A DNA stretch of 64,000 bases from Chlorogloeopsis sp038404745. GTDB taxonomy: Bacteria; Cyanobacteriota; Cyanobacteriia; Cyanobacteriales; Nostocaceae. Shown in pieces: positions 43,190 through 51,440 of the stretch (positions within the stretch are counted from its first letter, which is position 1; every line of letters starts with the position of its first letter). The DNA is taken from the NCBI RefSeq assembly GCF_038404745.2, contig NZ_JAYKTT020000006.1:1-64000 (forward strand). Reading direction: 5' to 3'. The notes under the pieces were generated by a model that was not told the DNA's origin, did no database searches, and saw nothing but the letters and a program-made list of their open reading frames with translations. The translations under genes and the position numbers were made by a program.

Positions 43190-44656
43190 TCAACGAACAG
43201 CTTTAAGCGCATCATATAATAACTTAAATCGCTCAAACCCTGCTTCATACACAGGATTTGCTTGCGGTTGTACTACATTGCTATCCTGTGGCAACATCTT
43301 GAATGCAGCTGCTAAATTGGGATATGCACCAACCCCCACCATTGCCAGAATTGCTGCTCCGTAAGCGGCTCCTTCTTCGGCTTTGGGGGCAATGAGTTCT
43401 GTTTGTAAAATATCTGCCAAAATTTGTAACCAGATGGTGGATCTTGCGCCTCCACCTGTTGCTAACAGTTGGTGAACGGGAGTGATCACACTGATGACTT
43501 CCAATGCTGCCCGTAAGCTAAATGCTACCCCTTCCAAAACAGCACGAGTTGTATCTGCCTGCGTGTGAGCTAATGACAGATTCACAAAGGCACCGCGAGT
43601 ATCTGGATCGAGGTGGGGACTACGTTCTCCTGAGAGGTGGGGCAAAAATAGAACACCACGCGCACCAGGTAGCGATCGCTGTGCCAAATCCATCAAATCG
43701 GTGTAGGGAATATGCGGTGCCAATGTATCTCGATACCAACGCAGCGAACCACCCGCAGCCAGTGTCACTCCCAAGAGATGATAGCCGCCATCCACATGAC
43801 AGAACAAATGTACCCGACCTTTTGGATCGGGAATTGGGTGATCGCAGGGTGCAAAAATAACCCCTGAGGTGCCAATACTCAAACTACCCCGGTTAAGATC
43901 GCTCGATGAAATGCCTAAACCGATCGCCGCTGCCGCATTGTCGCCTCCGCCTGCAACCACAGGTAATCCGGCAGGTAGTCCCACGCGGGTGGCTATTTCT
44001 GATTTCAGTTGTCCAGCGATCGCGGTAGACTCAACTAACGGGGGAAACAACGCTGGATTAATATTGAGAGCATTGAGAATATCCGTATCCCATTGCCGAT
44101 TTGCTAGGTTCAAACATCCGACACCGGATGCATCAGATGGCTCTGTCACTGGTTCACCAGTTAGCACATATCCCAGATAATCTTTTGGCAACAGAACCTG
44201 CCAAAGCCGAGCATAGGCTTGCGGTTCTTCAGTCCGCAGCCAGACAAGCTTGGGCAGTTGAAACCCAGTAATTGCAGGATTTCCACTGCGCTGGATCAAC
44301 TCCTGACGGGGAATAATGGCTTCAATTGCTTCAACGGCTTTACCCGTACGCTGATCATTCCACAAAATTGCTGGTCTTATAGCTGTGCCGTCTGCATCGA
44401 GAGGAACCATGCCATGCATTTGTCCAGACAAACCGAGGGCAATCGCTTGGTGTCCATCTAGCTGCTGAACAACATCAAACAGGGCATCCAGACTAGCTTC
44501 AACCCAATCTGATGAGTTCTGTTCCGTCCAACCAAGCTGTGGAGTTAACAGGGGATAGCTTCTCGTTGTCTGAGCGATAATTTGCCCTTGCAAATCAACC
44601 GCGATCGCCCGGACTCCTCCTGTACCCAGATCTAAGCCAACTACGACTTCAGTCAA
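43190..44656 (-). CDS. xylB: Xylulokinase
   Basis: This 488-residue FGGY-family kinase phosphorylates D-xylulose. The first phosphate motif is GLDLGTGGVRAIAVD, followed by ALGLSGQMHGMV and WNDQRT, typical of xylulokinase. Later come GGGDNAAAAIG, GTSGVIF, LPHLSGERSPHLD and LLATGGGARSTIW. It starts with TTG at 44656, supported by a strong G-rich ribosome site a few bases upstream. It is the first gene of a three-gene polyol set. In mannitol/arabitol operons of proteobacteria a dehydrogenase is likewise paired with a xylulose kinase, giving xylulose 5-phosphate for central metabolism. Confidence 0.92.
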   Translation of the reverse strand: MTEVVVGLDLGTGGVRAIAVDLQGQIIAQTTRSYPLLTPQLGWTEQNSSDWVEASLDALFDVVQQLDGHQAIALGLSGQMHGMVPLDADGTAIRPAILWNDQRTGKAVEAIEAIIPRQELIQRSGNPAITGFQLPKLVWLRTEEPQAYARLWQVLLPKDYLGYVLTGEPVTEPSDASGVGCLNLANRQWDTDILNALNINPALFPPLVESTAIAGQLKSEIATRVGLPAGLPVVAGGGDNAAAAIGLGISSSDLNRGSLSIGTSGVIFAPCDHPIPDPKGRVHLFCHVDGGYHLLGVTLAAGGSLRWYRDTLAPHIPYTDLMDLAQRSLPGARGVLFLPHLSGERSPHLDPDTRGAFVNLSLAHTQADTTRAVLEGVAFSLRAALEVISVITPVHQLLATGGGARSTIWLQILADILQTELIAPKAEEGAAYGAAILAMVGVGAYPNLAAAFKMLPQDSNVVQPQANPVYEAGFERFKLLYDALKAVR

Positions 44657-44658
44657 TT

Positions 44659-44670
44659 GCCCCCTCCCAA
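44659..44670 (-). promoter_or_regulatory. Ribosome site fixing TTG start of xylB
   Basis: The minus strand reads GGGAGGGGGC just before the TTG at 44656. This is an unusually strong purine-rich site and explains initiation at a rare start codon. Confidence 0.65.
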
Positions 44671-44873
44671 ATTCTCAGTCTTAGATGGCGATCTTAGAAT
44701 CCTGCTAGTACGAAATGCAAAATTTAATAAAAGTTGTAACGTTTGAAAACAAGACTTAGCAAGTTAAGTGGTTTGCAAAATTAAAGTTACGGGTGGAGGC
44801 AAGGGAACAGGGAACAGCATAGAGAATGTGTAATTAATTTTGTTTAGGTACCTAAGAGCAAAAACAGGTTAAA

Positions 44874-45242
44874 TTACAGCCAATCTCGATAAGCCGAAAT
44901 TTCATTGACGCTGATTTCAAATGGCATTCCTTTGCCAGATGGCGGATAAACGCGGATTTTTGCGTCACTACTATATTGTTCTAGCTTTGTTCCGATTTGG
45001 GTAATATTGTTGACGATGTGCCAATAAGTTACTATGTCGGGGCAGTCAATTACTAATTTCATGCTGCTAGCATCTGCCATGAGATACCACTGACATTGAG
45101 ACAACAGTACTTGCGTAATGCGATCGCACGCCTGATAAAAGCATGAACCAATAGATTGTTCTAGTTCCAGATGTAGCATTCTATCTTGTTGCGTCACCTC
45201 TGTAGGTGGTCTATCATCTGGATGCAAGAAGGATTTATTCAT
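44874..45242 (-). CDS. Hypothetical protein
   Basis: This 122-residue soluble protein has no recognised domain. It has a charged N-terminus (LHPDDRPPTEVTQQDRM), a central hydrophobic helix-like part (SCFYQACDRITQVLLSQCQWYLM) and a strand-rich C-terminus ending EISVNEISAYRDWL. The tidy frame and good codon usage suggest a real gene. It stands alone downstream of a small inverted-repeat element, with no operon partner. I cannot suggest a function. Confidence 0.6.
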   Translation of the reverse strand: MNKSFLHPDDRPPTEVTQQDRMLHLELEQSIGSCFYQACDRITQVLLSQCQWYLMADASSMKLVIDCPDIVTYWHIVNNITQIGTKLEQYSSDAKIRVYPPSGKGMPFEISVNEISAYRDWL

Positions 45243-45274
45243 AATACCAGCACTTTCTATTTACAAATTTGTTA

Positions 45275-45340
45275 GTAGGGGTGGGTTTCATTGATTATTA
45301 TTCGGTTAAAACCGATAATTTCTCTTTTAAACCCGCACGC
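45275..45340. repeat. GGGCGGGTTT inverted-repeat element, copy B
   Basis: The left end is GTAGGGGTGGGTTT and the right end AAACCCGCACGC. An inner inverted repeat, CGGTTAAAACCG, sits in the middle. It lies between two minus-strand genes. Confidence 0.65.
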
Positions 45341-45396
45341 CAGTTGCGACAACGCGGGAAACCCGCAAGGGCACACTGGCTCCCCTACTAACCATT

Positions 45397-46401
45397 TCAG
45401 ACATAATTCCGTATTTCTTGGTTGTAGCGTGTCAAACTTTCCAGGTTTTTTTGCACATTAAAAGATGAGGGTTTGAGTGCTATTGCATCTAAATTTAGTT
45501 CATCCTGAAAGAGTTTGATTTTGTCACGACAAGTTGCTACATCACCAATTATTGAATTTTCAATCAAATAGTCCTCATCAAAACAAATGTTGTTGCGGTC
45601 AAACGGTTTTTGTTGTTGATTGCCGTTATTTTGCATCACCACAGCAGCATTGGCTTTCATTTTTTGGCTGAATTTGCGGATGAAGGGCAAAGCCTCGCTC
45701 ACAGCTTCTTCATAAGTTTTAGCAACCAAAAAGAAGCGTGCCAACATTAGTTTTTCCGAACCACTCGAATTAATTGTCCGATACTTAGCAATAGTATGTT
45801 TCAATCTCTCTAGTGAAAATGGTGGCCCTCCCATTAAACCAAAGCAATGCTGGGCAGCAAAGGCTATGCCCTGTTCATCACCGCTTGCTACATACACTGG
45901 TATGTTTTTCTGCAAGGGTTTGGGGAAAATGGTGACGCGATCGCAATGATAGTATTTCCCGTCAAACGATACGTCAGTTTCGTACAACAGCTTATGAATC
46001 AATGCCATCGCCTCTAGAGTTTTGGCGCGAGATTCACTCATAGGTATGGCAAAATGCTTGTTGTGTTCGGGAAAAGGCCCTCCTTTGGCTATTCCGAAGG
46101 CAAGTCGCCCACCACACAGATGATCGAGTGTAGCAATGTCTTCTGCCACTCGAATAGGGTTGTGAAAAGCCAGCAATACTGCCGCCGAGCCTAACCGGAT
46201 CGTTGAAGTCACGCCCGCTAGGTGTGCCATCAATACTAAGATTGATGGACTGAGATTGGATTCATTGAAATGTTGTTCCGTCACCCACGCCTCATCAAAA
46301 CCCAAGCTTTCCACGTGTTTTACGAGGGCGACTTGTTCTTGAATGGCGCGACGAGCATCTTGGTAATGATTTTCGTAGTTGCAAAATAGTCCGGTCTTCA
46401 T
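45397..46401 (-). CDS. LLM-class flavin-dependent oxidoreductase
   Basis: This 334-residue protein belongs to the bacterial luciferase-like family, which uses reduced FMN or F420-like flavin to oxidise organic substrates. Seen are the N-terminal ALVKHVESLGFDEAWVTEQHF, SPSILVLMAHLAGVTSTIRLGSAA, the HLCGGRLAFGIAKGG block and the repeated VAEDIATLD motif. It resembles alkane- or luciferase-type monooxygenases by name only; substrate unknown. It is 18 bases downstream of the small gene at 46420, so the two may be co-transcribed. Confidence 0.88.
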   Translation of the reverse strand: MKTGLFCNYENHYQDARRAIQEQVALVKHVESLGFDEAWVTEQHFNESNLSPSILVLMAHLAGVTSTIRLGSAAVLLAFHNPIRVAEDIATLDHLCGGRLAFGIAKGGPFPEHNKHFAIPMSESRAKTLEAMALIHKLLYETDVSFDGKYYHCDRVTIFPKPLQKNIPVYVASGDEQGIAFAAQHCFGLMGGPPFSLERLKHTIAKYRTINSSGSEKLMLARFFLVAKTYEEAVSEALPFIRKFSQKMKANAAVVMQNNGNQQQKPFDRNNICFDEDYLIENSIIGDVATCRDKIKLFQDELNLDAIALKPSSFNVQKNLESLTRYNQEIRNYV

Positions 46402-46419
46402 TGCGATCGCCTTATATTT

Positions 46420-46755
46420 CTATGTTGCAACCCAGTGCAAATCTAACCACAAGCGTGGATCTGCTTGCTTAATCTTCGACATCGGATCGCGCAACAATCG
46501 CGAGGCATTTAAGAAGACTACCTGAACTAACCCCATGTTGTCTGCTAATTCTCGTAGTACTTCTTTGTGAACTTGCACGTGGGGCATCATTTCATCAGAA
46601 CAATAAATCCCTATATATCGCAAGCGTTTAGGAGGTCGTCCCCAATAATTGGTAATGACTTTGACATGACAGCCATCCAATAATTCTCCAATTTTTGGGT
46701 AATATTTACCGACTACCCTGATAAATTCTTTTGCCAAGATATCCTCTCTAATCAT
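46420..46755 (-). CDS. Hypothetical protein
   Basis: This 111-residue soluble protein has no recognised family. It is basic overall and opens with MIREDILAKEFIRVVGKYYP. A central NYWGRPPKRLRYIGIYCSDEM segment looks like a conserved surface. The protein ends DPRLWLDLHWVAT. It precedes the luciferase-like monooxygenase gene by 18 bases on the same strand, which suggests an operon. A role as a partner or regulator of that enzyme is possible but unsupported. Confidence 0.6.
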   Translation of the reverse strand: MIREDILAKEFIRVVGKYYPKIGELLDGCHVKVITNYWGRPPKRLRYIGIYCSDEMMPHVQVHKEVLRELADNMGLVQVVFLNASRLLRDPMSKIKQADPRLWLDLHWVAT

Positions 46756-47147
46756 GACAAAATCTACATTTTGTAGGGTTAATTACATATTTTAATATAG
46801 CATAAAATTGTCATACAAATTTGACTTTTTAGGCGAATTAAGCTAATTTTTATATATTTTAATCTTAGCGAAAAAAGAGAGAAAATTATTAATTTTTGAT
46901 TGAATTAATCATAAACCAGTGTTTAAAATAATCTAATTTTGTATATTTTGCACTTTTAAATTACTAAGGAGATGGAGATAATTAAACGTAAAATGTCAAA
47001 TTCTAAAAAGCAGACGAAAACAACCTTTTACCATCTGCCATCTGCCTTCTACTTATCATTATATTTAGAAAATAAAATTCACAAGTTTCAGGAATGTTTT
47101 TTAGCAAACACCAATTGTGAATTTTATGATTAGGTTGTAAATTTTCC
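46756..47147. other. AT-rich intergenic region
   Basis: No gene or clear signal is visible in this strongly AT-rich stretch. It separates the monooxygenase pair from the three-gene small-protein cluster. Confidence 0.5.
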
Positions 47148-47459
47148 TTATCGAGAATTGCGCTCAGATACTAAAACTTCTGCCACTAGATGCGGAATAT
47201 TTGTCAGGTCTATATATCCTTCTGACCCAGAGATAGGCGAGATAAATGTATAATTTGGATCGCACTCTCCTGTATCGTAGACTTGGACATACCATCGATC
47301 AGGAAAGCCTTCAATAGCCAACTCTACAATGTACCAACTCTGACCAACGAGACGAGAGCTAATAATTACAAACCACTCCCTATCTTCTTCTAAGATATTC
47401 CACTCAGCTAAGATAAATTCTAAAGCAATTCGTCCTGCATCAGTTGCGGTCAGTAGCAT
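47148..47459 (-). CDS. Hypothetical protein, third of small cluster
   Basis: This 103-residue acidic protein reads like a compact alpha/beta domain: an N-terminal helix (ATDAGRIALEFILAEWN), then strands REWFVIISSRLVG, WYIVELAIEGFPDRWYVQVYD and a C-terminal helix with LVAEVLVSERNSR. The strand pattern is similar to small immunity- or immunoglobulin-like proteins, but I do not recognise a family. AGGAG four bases upstream supports the ATG at 47459. It is last of three minus-strand genes with gaps of 15 and 17 bases, so they form an operon. Confidence 0.65.
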   Translation of the reverse strand: MLLTATDAGRIALEFILAEWNILEEDREWFVIISSRLVGQSWYIVELAIEGFPDRWYVQVYDTGECDPNYTFISPISGSEGYIDLTNIPHLVAEVLVSERNSR

Positions 47460-47474
47460 TGTTACTCCTATACT

Positions 47475-47732
47475 TTACTCCTTATTTGGAACTTCAGGAT
47501 ACAAACCCAATTCCTTAGATAATTCACGAGCAATGTGAATTAAAAATTTTGCTCCTTCTTCATTACTTTGATGTGCAAATACAGTTGCCACTTGTAGTAT
47601 TGTTTGTATTAAACCTGCATCAATTAATTCTGGTTGAGCTTCCAAAATTTCTGGTTCTTCTCCATTAGGACATTTGAGCAATTTATCAATCAATTCAAAA
47701 TATTGATTTTGGCGTTCTTCTGTTAGTGTCAT
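47475..47732 (-). CDS. Stand-alone TPR/CHAT-associated N-terminal domain protein
   Basis: From the ATG at 47732 this is an 85-residue helical protein; the frame extends four codons to a TTG. The pattern of YFELIDKLLKCPNGEEPEIL, PELIDAGLIQTILQVATVFA and NEEGAKFLIHIARELSKELG matches a domain I recall at the N-terminus of many cyanobacterial TPR, CHAT and related large proteins. Here it occurs alone, without repeats or a protease domain. It lies between a membrane-protein gene and a small alpha/beta gene. The domain has no proven function. Confidence 0.65.
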   Translation of the reverse strand: MTLTEERQNQYFELIDKLLKCPNGEEPEILEAQPELIDAGLIQTILQVATVFAHQSNEEGAKFLIHIARELSKELGLYPEVPNKE

Positions 47733-47749
47733 TTTTTCTTGCAAATAAA

Positions 47750-48193
47750 CTATTGTTCAATACTTTCATGCCACAATTTCTCTAGTATATCTACTTGTCG
47801 TTGAAAAACTGTAGCGCGATAAACCAAGTACCTGTCATATAAAAAAATTAATATACCCAGACAAATAGGGAACAGTAAAAAGAACCACTTAAAGAAACTG
47901 ATAATTTTATATTTATATAATTGAATAAGAAATAATTGTGATTTTAAGAAGTTAGCATCAAATATTTTAATACCAACTAAATCTTGTGTATATTTTTCAC
48001 TTTTTTTTTGAAAAATCATTGTGGGAGCGTTTTGACTGGAAGCAATGCTAGAATTATTTTCATACATGAAATCTCGTGTTTCTACTAGCTGCATATGTTG
48101 CTCCCAAACCACGCTCAATACGACTAGCTCTGGAGAAAGCACTATTAATGTCAACAAACTAACTGTTAGAAACTTTAAAATTTTTAATTTCAT
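47750..48193 (-). CDS. Two-helix membrane protein, first of small cluster
   Basis: From the ATG at 48193 (147 residues), which has AGGAGAG five bases upstream, the protein shows two hydrophobic segments. The first is near the N-terminus (FLTVSLLTLIVLSPELVVLSV) and could be a signal anchor; the second is around residues 100-120 (FFKWFFLLFPICLGILIFL). The loop between them, about 60 residues, would be outside the cytoplasm, and the C-terminal tail is short and charged. No family is recognised. It begins an operon with the TPR/CHAT-associated domain gene and the alpha/beta gene. Confidence 0.65.
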   Translation of the reverse strand: MKLKILKFLTVSLLTLIVLSPELVVLSVVWEQHMQLVETRDFMYENNSSIASSQNAPTMIFQKKSEKYTQDLVGIKIFDANFLKSQLFLIQLYKYKIISFFKWFFLLFPICLGILIFLYDRYLVYRATVFQRQVDILEKLWHESIEQ

Positions 48194-48198
48194 TTTGG

Positions 48199-48205
48199 CT
48201 CTCCT
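48199..48205 (-). promoter_or_regulatory. Ribosome site deciding a start
   Basis: AGGAGAG on the minus strand lies five bases before the ATG at 48193. It favours that start over the longer frame beginning at 48223. Confidence 0.65.
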
Positions 48206-48223
48206 GAACTCGGCAGTATGCAC

Positions 48224-49062
48224 CCTGTCAGCTAGACTCTTTTAGAATTAATGTAAGTTTGCTTACATCTGTAGGCTATGCCTCAGAAATCTTAATTCAG
48301 GTATGCACACCCAGAAGTTAAGCCATTGTGTACTCAGATAGCATCTTTTCACATAGGAGACGAACTTTTGATATACACGTTACTAACAAAATTCATCTCA
48401 ATTCATAACAAAGCTACAACTTGAGAACTGAACTTACACCTTCAAAGCCTTTCATCTGATCTTGTAGTTGTTGGGGCTTAAGAAGTCCCCCCTTTGCAGG
48501 GGGGATAGAGGGGAATCTCTGCGTAAATCCTATAGGTTTTATAGCAGCCACCTCAAAAGGGAATAGTTTTTCATCCCTGGATCAAGAATTATTAAATTAA
48601 TTAAGCTTGTACTCAAAACCTGTAACTTCTACCTCATCTACACTCAAAAAATTTTTTGGGGTATGGGTACTAGTATTTTAGGGGTGTAGGTACCCTTATT
48701 TTTGAGGTAGGGTGCTGGCATTGATGTACTCATTAGAAACTAGAAGAAGCGATAAATAAGGCTTTTCTCAAGTTTTGAACTCTAGTAAAAATAATTTGAA
48801 AAAAATATATTTTCTTGTATGGTGAAAGTTTGTATAGTAAGAGTAAGATGTGTTACGGCTATGTAGGGATTTGAGCTTTTAAGAGAGTGAGATTAGCCGT
48901 AATGCACCCTACAATAGAGTTAAAAATATAAGAGAAAAATTTTATATTGTCAAATTAAATAGGTAACAGAAAAAGTAGGGATTAGATACTAAATATTGAA
49001 AAAGAGATATTCCTAATCCTTTTCTTCTGTATCCGATCTAGCAGTATTTTAGGAGCTAATTA
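48224..49062. other. Long intergenic region upstream of cysK
   Basis: More than 800 bases have no supported gene. At 48486-48505 CCCCCCTTTGCAGGGGGG forms a six-pair hairpin. At 48655-48720 TGGGGTATGGGTACTAG, GGGGTGTAGGTACCC and GAGGTAGGGTGC look like imperfect repeats. GCGTAAATCCTATAGGTTT (48521-48539) recurs in slightly altered form at 55067-55085. The last 130 bases may hold the cysK promoter; none is clear. Confidence 0.5.
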
Positions 49063-49998
49063 ATGCGCATTGCTCGTGACATCAGCGAACTAATTGGGCG
49101 AACTCCTTTAGTTCAATTAAATAAAATTCCCCAAGCTGAAGGATGTGTGGGTAGAATTGTTGTCAAGTTGGAAGGCATGAATCCAGCCGCTTCGGTAAAA
49201 GATCGTATTGCTATAAGCATGGTGCAGGCGGCGGAAGCAGCAGGGTTAATTGAGCCAGCAAAAAGTATTTTAGTCGAGCCAACATCTGGCAATACGGGAA
49301 TTGGGCTGGCAATGGTAGCGGCGGTACGTGGCTATCGTTTGATTTTGACTATGCCTGAAACCATGAGCTTGGAAAGACGAGCAATGTTGAGAGCTTATGG
49401 TGCAGCCTTGGAATTAACACCCCAGGCTGAGGGAATGCAGGGAGCAATTCGTAAAGCCGAAGAAATTGTGGCTAGTACTCCTAATGCCTATATGCTGCAA
49501 CAGTTTCGCAATCCAGCAAATCCAAAAGTTCACAGAGAAACCACTGCCCTAGAAATTTGGGCGGATACAGATGGGAAAGTGGATATTGTTGTAGCTGGGG
49601 TAGGAACTGGAGGAACGATTACTGGCATCGCCGAAGTTATCAAATCACGTAAACCTAATTTCCAGGCGATCGCAGTCGAACCTAAAAACAGTCCTGTTTT
49701 ATCTGGTGGTCAAGCAGGAGCACATAAAATTCAAGGTATTGGTGCCGGATTTGTGCCGCAAGTTCTGCGCACAGATTTAATTGATGAAGTGATCAAAGTC
49801 AGCGACGAAGAGGCAATGACATTTGGGCGGCGTTTGGCAAAGGAAGAAGGTTTGTTATCTGGTATATCTTCGGGTGCCAATTTATGCGCAGCAATACAAG
49901 TAGCGAAACGCCCGGAAAACGCCGATCGCTTAATTGTGATGATTCAGCCTTCCTTTGGGGAACGTTACCTTAGTACACCGATGTTTCAAAACAGCTAG
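49063..49998 (+). CDS. cysK: Cysteine synthase (O-acetylserine sulfhydrylase)
   Basis: This 311-residue PLP enzyme joins O-acetylserine with sulfide to form cysteine. The PLP lysine is Lys46 in PAASVKDRIA, the substrate loop is PTSGNTGIGLAM, and the phosphate-binding glycines lie in VVAGVGTGGTITGI. The C-terminal SGISSGANLCAA and the conserved PSFGERYLST are typical of CysK. Length is close to the usual 310-325. It has a long upstream region and no co-directional partner close by. Cyanobacteria often encode more than one paralogue. Confidence 0.94.
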   Translation: MRIARDISELIGRTPLVQLNKIPQAEGCVGRIVVKLEGMNPAASVKDRIAISMVQAAEAAGLIEPAKSILVEPTSGNTGIGLAMVAAVRGYRLILTMPETMSLERRAMLRAYGAALELTPQAEGMQGAIRKAEEIVASTPNAYMLQQFRNPANPKVHRETTALEIWADTDGKVDIVVAGVGTGGTITGIAEVIKSRKPNFQAIAVEPKNSPVLSGGQAGAHKIQGIGAGFVPQVLRTDLIDEVIKVSDEEAMTFGRRLAKEEGLLSGISSGANLCAAIQVAKRPENADRLIVMIQPSFGERYLSTPMFQNS

Positions 49999-50164
49999 TC
50001 ACAAAAAAACTCACAATCAGTCATTTCCCAGTGAACGATCGCCTGATTGGAGAATCCTCTTTTGCCAAAACATCCACACTTTGCACTAAGGGCGATCGCT
50101 CTGATGGAATGTAAAACTGTGTTGATAGAAGCAGAAAAAATTGGTGTTCGTAGTAGATTGTGTT

Positions 50165-50470
50165 TCACAAGAAGGCTTCTACATTGTGTCGGAAAGCAAT
50201 CAAAGCGTGCTTGCCCTGCACCTCTTTCAGCCCTGAAAGGATAACATCAGATACTTCTAACGAAACAATTGTCTTGATTTCAATATTAGTGTTATAGCCT
50301 GCTATGTCTCCCATGCGTTTTCCGTGGCTGCCCTCACCCTGCACTTGATTAATGGTATAACCACTAACATTATGGCTTTTCAATAGCTTGACTATACGGT
50401 CTTGTAGCACTGTTTCAGTAATGATGGTGATTAAAACAGCGGGTTGGACGGGAGGAGATGAGTCTGACAT
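50165..50470 (-). CDS. PII-like nitrogen-regulatory-fold protein
   Basis: This 101-residue protein resembles PII-superfamily signalling proteins. The opening strand AVLITIITETVLQDRIVKLLKSH and SGYTINQVQGEGSHGKR match the B1-T-loop transition of PII and SbtB types, followed by NIEIKTIVSLEVSDVIL and the short C-terminal strand. The canonical uridylylation tyrosine of PII is not obvious and the SbtB disulfide tail is missing. It is therefore a divergent PII-like protein that may bind an adenine nucleotide. The partner is unknown. It is convergent with cysK. Confidence 0.75.
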   Translation of the reverse strand: MSDSSPPVQPAVLITIITETVLQDRIVKLLKSHNVSGYTINQVQGEGSHGKRMGDIAGYNTNIEIKTIVSLEVSDVILSGLKEVQGKHALIAFRHNVEAFL

Positions 50471-50614
50471 GAGAAATTTCCAGGAATGGGTTTTTACTTC
50501 TAAAGCTTACAGCTATTTTGTCACTTACCTGCCGTCATCTAGTGTGGAACCACCAAAAACACGCTGCCTCTCCACGAGAAATTTTGATTCAAATAAATGA
50601 AATAAATTTTGCAT

Positions 50615-50644
50615 AAAAAAGGCTCAAGCATTAATGCCTGAGCC
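50615..50644 (-). terminator. Terminator after RNA-binding protein gene
   Basis: GGCTCA and TGAGCC (50621-50644) form the stem, with inner GCAT/ATGC pairing. On the minus strand it ends in six T. It is 70 bases beyond the stop of the RNA-binding protein gene. Confidence 0.85.
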
Positions 50645-50713
50645 GCGATTAAACCCAATTAATTTGCTGGGCTAATAGGTTAGCTTAAACACCTAGATCT
50701 ATAAAGCAAACCT

Positions 50714-51013
50714 TTAGTAGCGATTACGGTAGCTGTTGTTGCTCCGATTACCACCAAAGGAACCTCTGTCTTCTCTAGGTCTGGCCTTGTTTACTTTGAG
50801 ATCACGTCCCATCCACTCAGCACCATTCAAAGCTTCAATGGCAGCGTTTTCTTCAGCATCTGTACCCATTTCTACAAATCCGAAGCCCCGTACACGACCT
50901 GTTTCACGATCAACGGGGAGCTGAACGCGCTTTACAGAACCATATTCTGCAAATACAGCATTGAGAGTATCTTCTGTAACTTCATAAGAAAGATTACCTA
51001 CGTAAACTGACAT
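50714..51013 (-). CDS. RRM RNA-binding protein (Rbp)
   Basis: This 99-residue protein is one RNA-recognition motif and a short glycine/serine/asparagine-rich tail, as in cyanobacterial Rbp proteins. RNP2 is VYVGNLS and RNP1 is RGFGFVEM. The tail ends GGNRSNNSYRNRY. These proteins bind RNA, several are cold-induced, and some take mRNA to the thylakoid. The tail here is short, which fits Rbp types with a glycine-rich C-terminus. The 5' flank up to 51140 is long and may hold a regulated leader. A strong terminator follows the gene. Confidence 0.92.
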   Translation of the reverse strand: MSVYVGNLSYEVTEDTLNAVFAEYGSVKRVQLPVDRETGRVRGFGFVEMGTDAEENAAIEALNGAEWMGRDLKVNKARPREDRGSFGGNRSNNSYRNRY

Positions 51014-51244
51014 AGACTGTCTCCAAAATCATTAAGGTGTAGAGATTTAGATTTCGGAGAAAAGTCTGTAAATACCAAAAGGAAAAAGCCTGTCAATACT
51101 AAAAACAAACGTGGTCGCCGAATTAATTCTCACCTCCCAGTGTGACACAGCGGCCGAATATTGAGGGCAGAAGTTTGAAAAACTGCCATAAAAAGTTATG
51201 TTAACAATTGACAGCTAAGTATGGATGATGACTTAACTATTGAC

Positions 51245-51391
51245 TTAACTATAAAGCAACAACTTCAACCCCAGGTTTGAGTTTAAATAGTTTAAGATGT
51301 CAACTTTAAGCCTGGTATATCCTTGAGCAGCTAGTCGCATTACCGTTGCTAAACCGCCTGACCCCGCACCCACAATTGCAATTTTAGGCAT
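51245..51391 (-). pseudogene. Truncated FAD/NAD-binding oxidoreductase remnant
   Basis: From the ATG at 51391 the peptide reads MPKIAIVGAGSGGLATVMRL, the start of a carotenoid-desaturase-like or other FAD-dependent oxidoreductase with its G-x-G-x-x-G dinucleotide site. After about 25 residues the similarity stops, and the frame ends at 48 residues. The rest of the enzyme is missing. It lies directly downstream of devA on the same strand, so it is probably a fossil of a former operon member. Confidence 0.6.
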
Positions 51392-51440
51392 ACCCCAATC
51401 TCTATATCTTTGTTTTGTTTTTAGGCGATCGTCACTTGTT

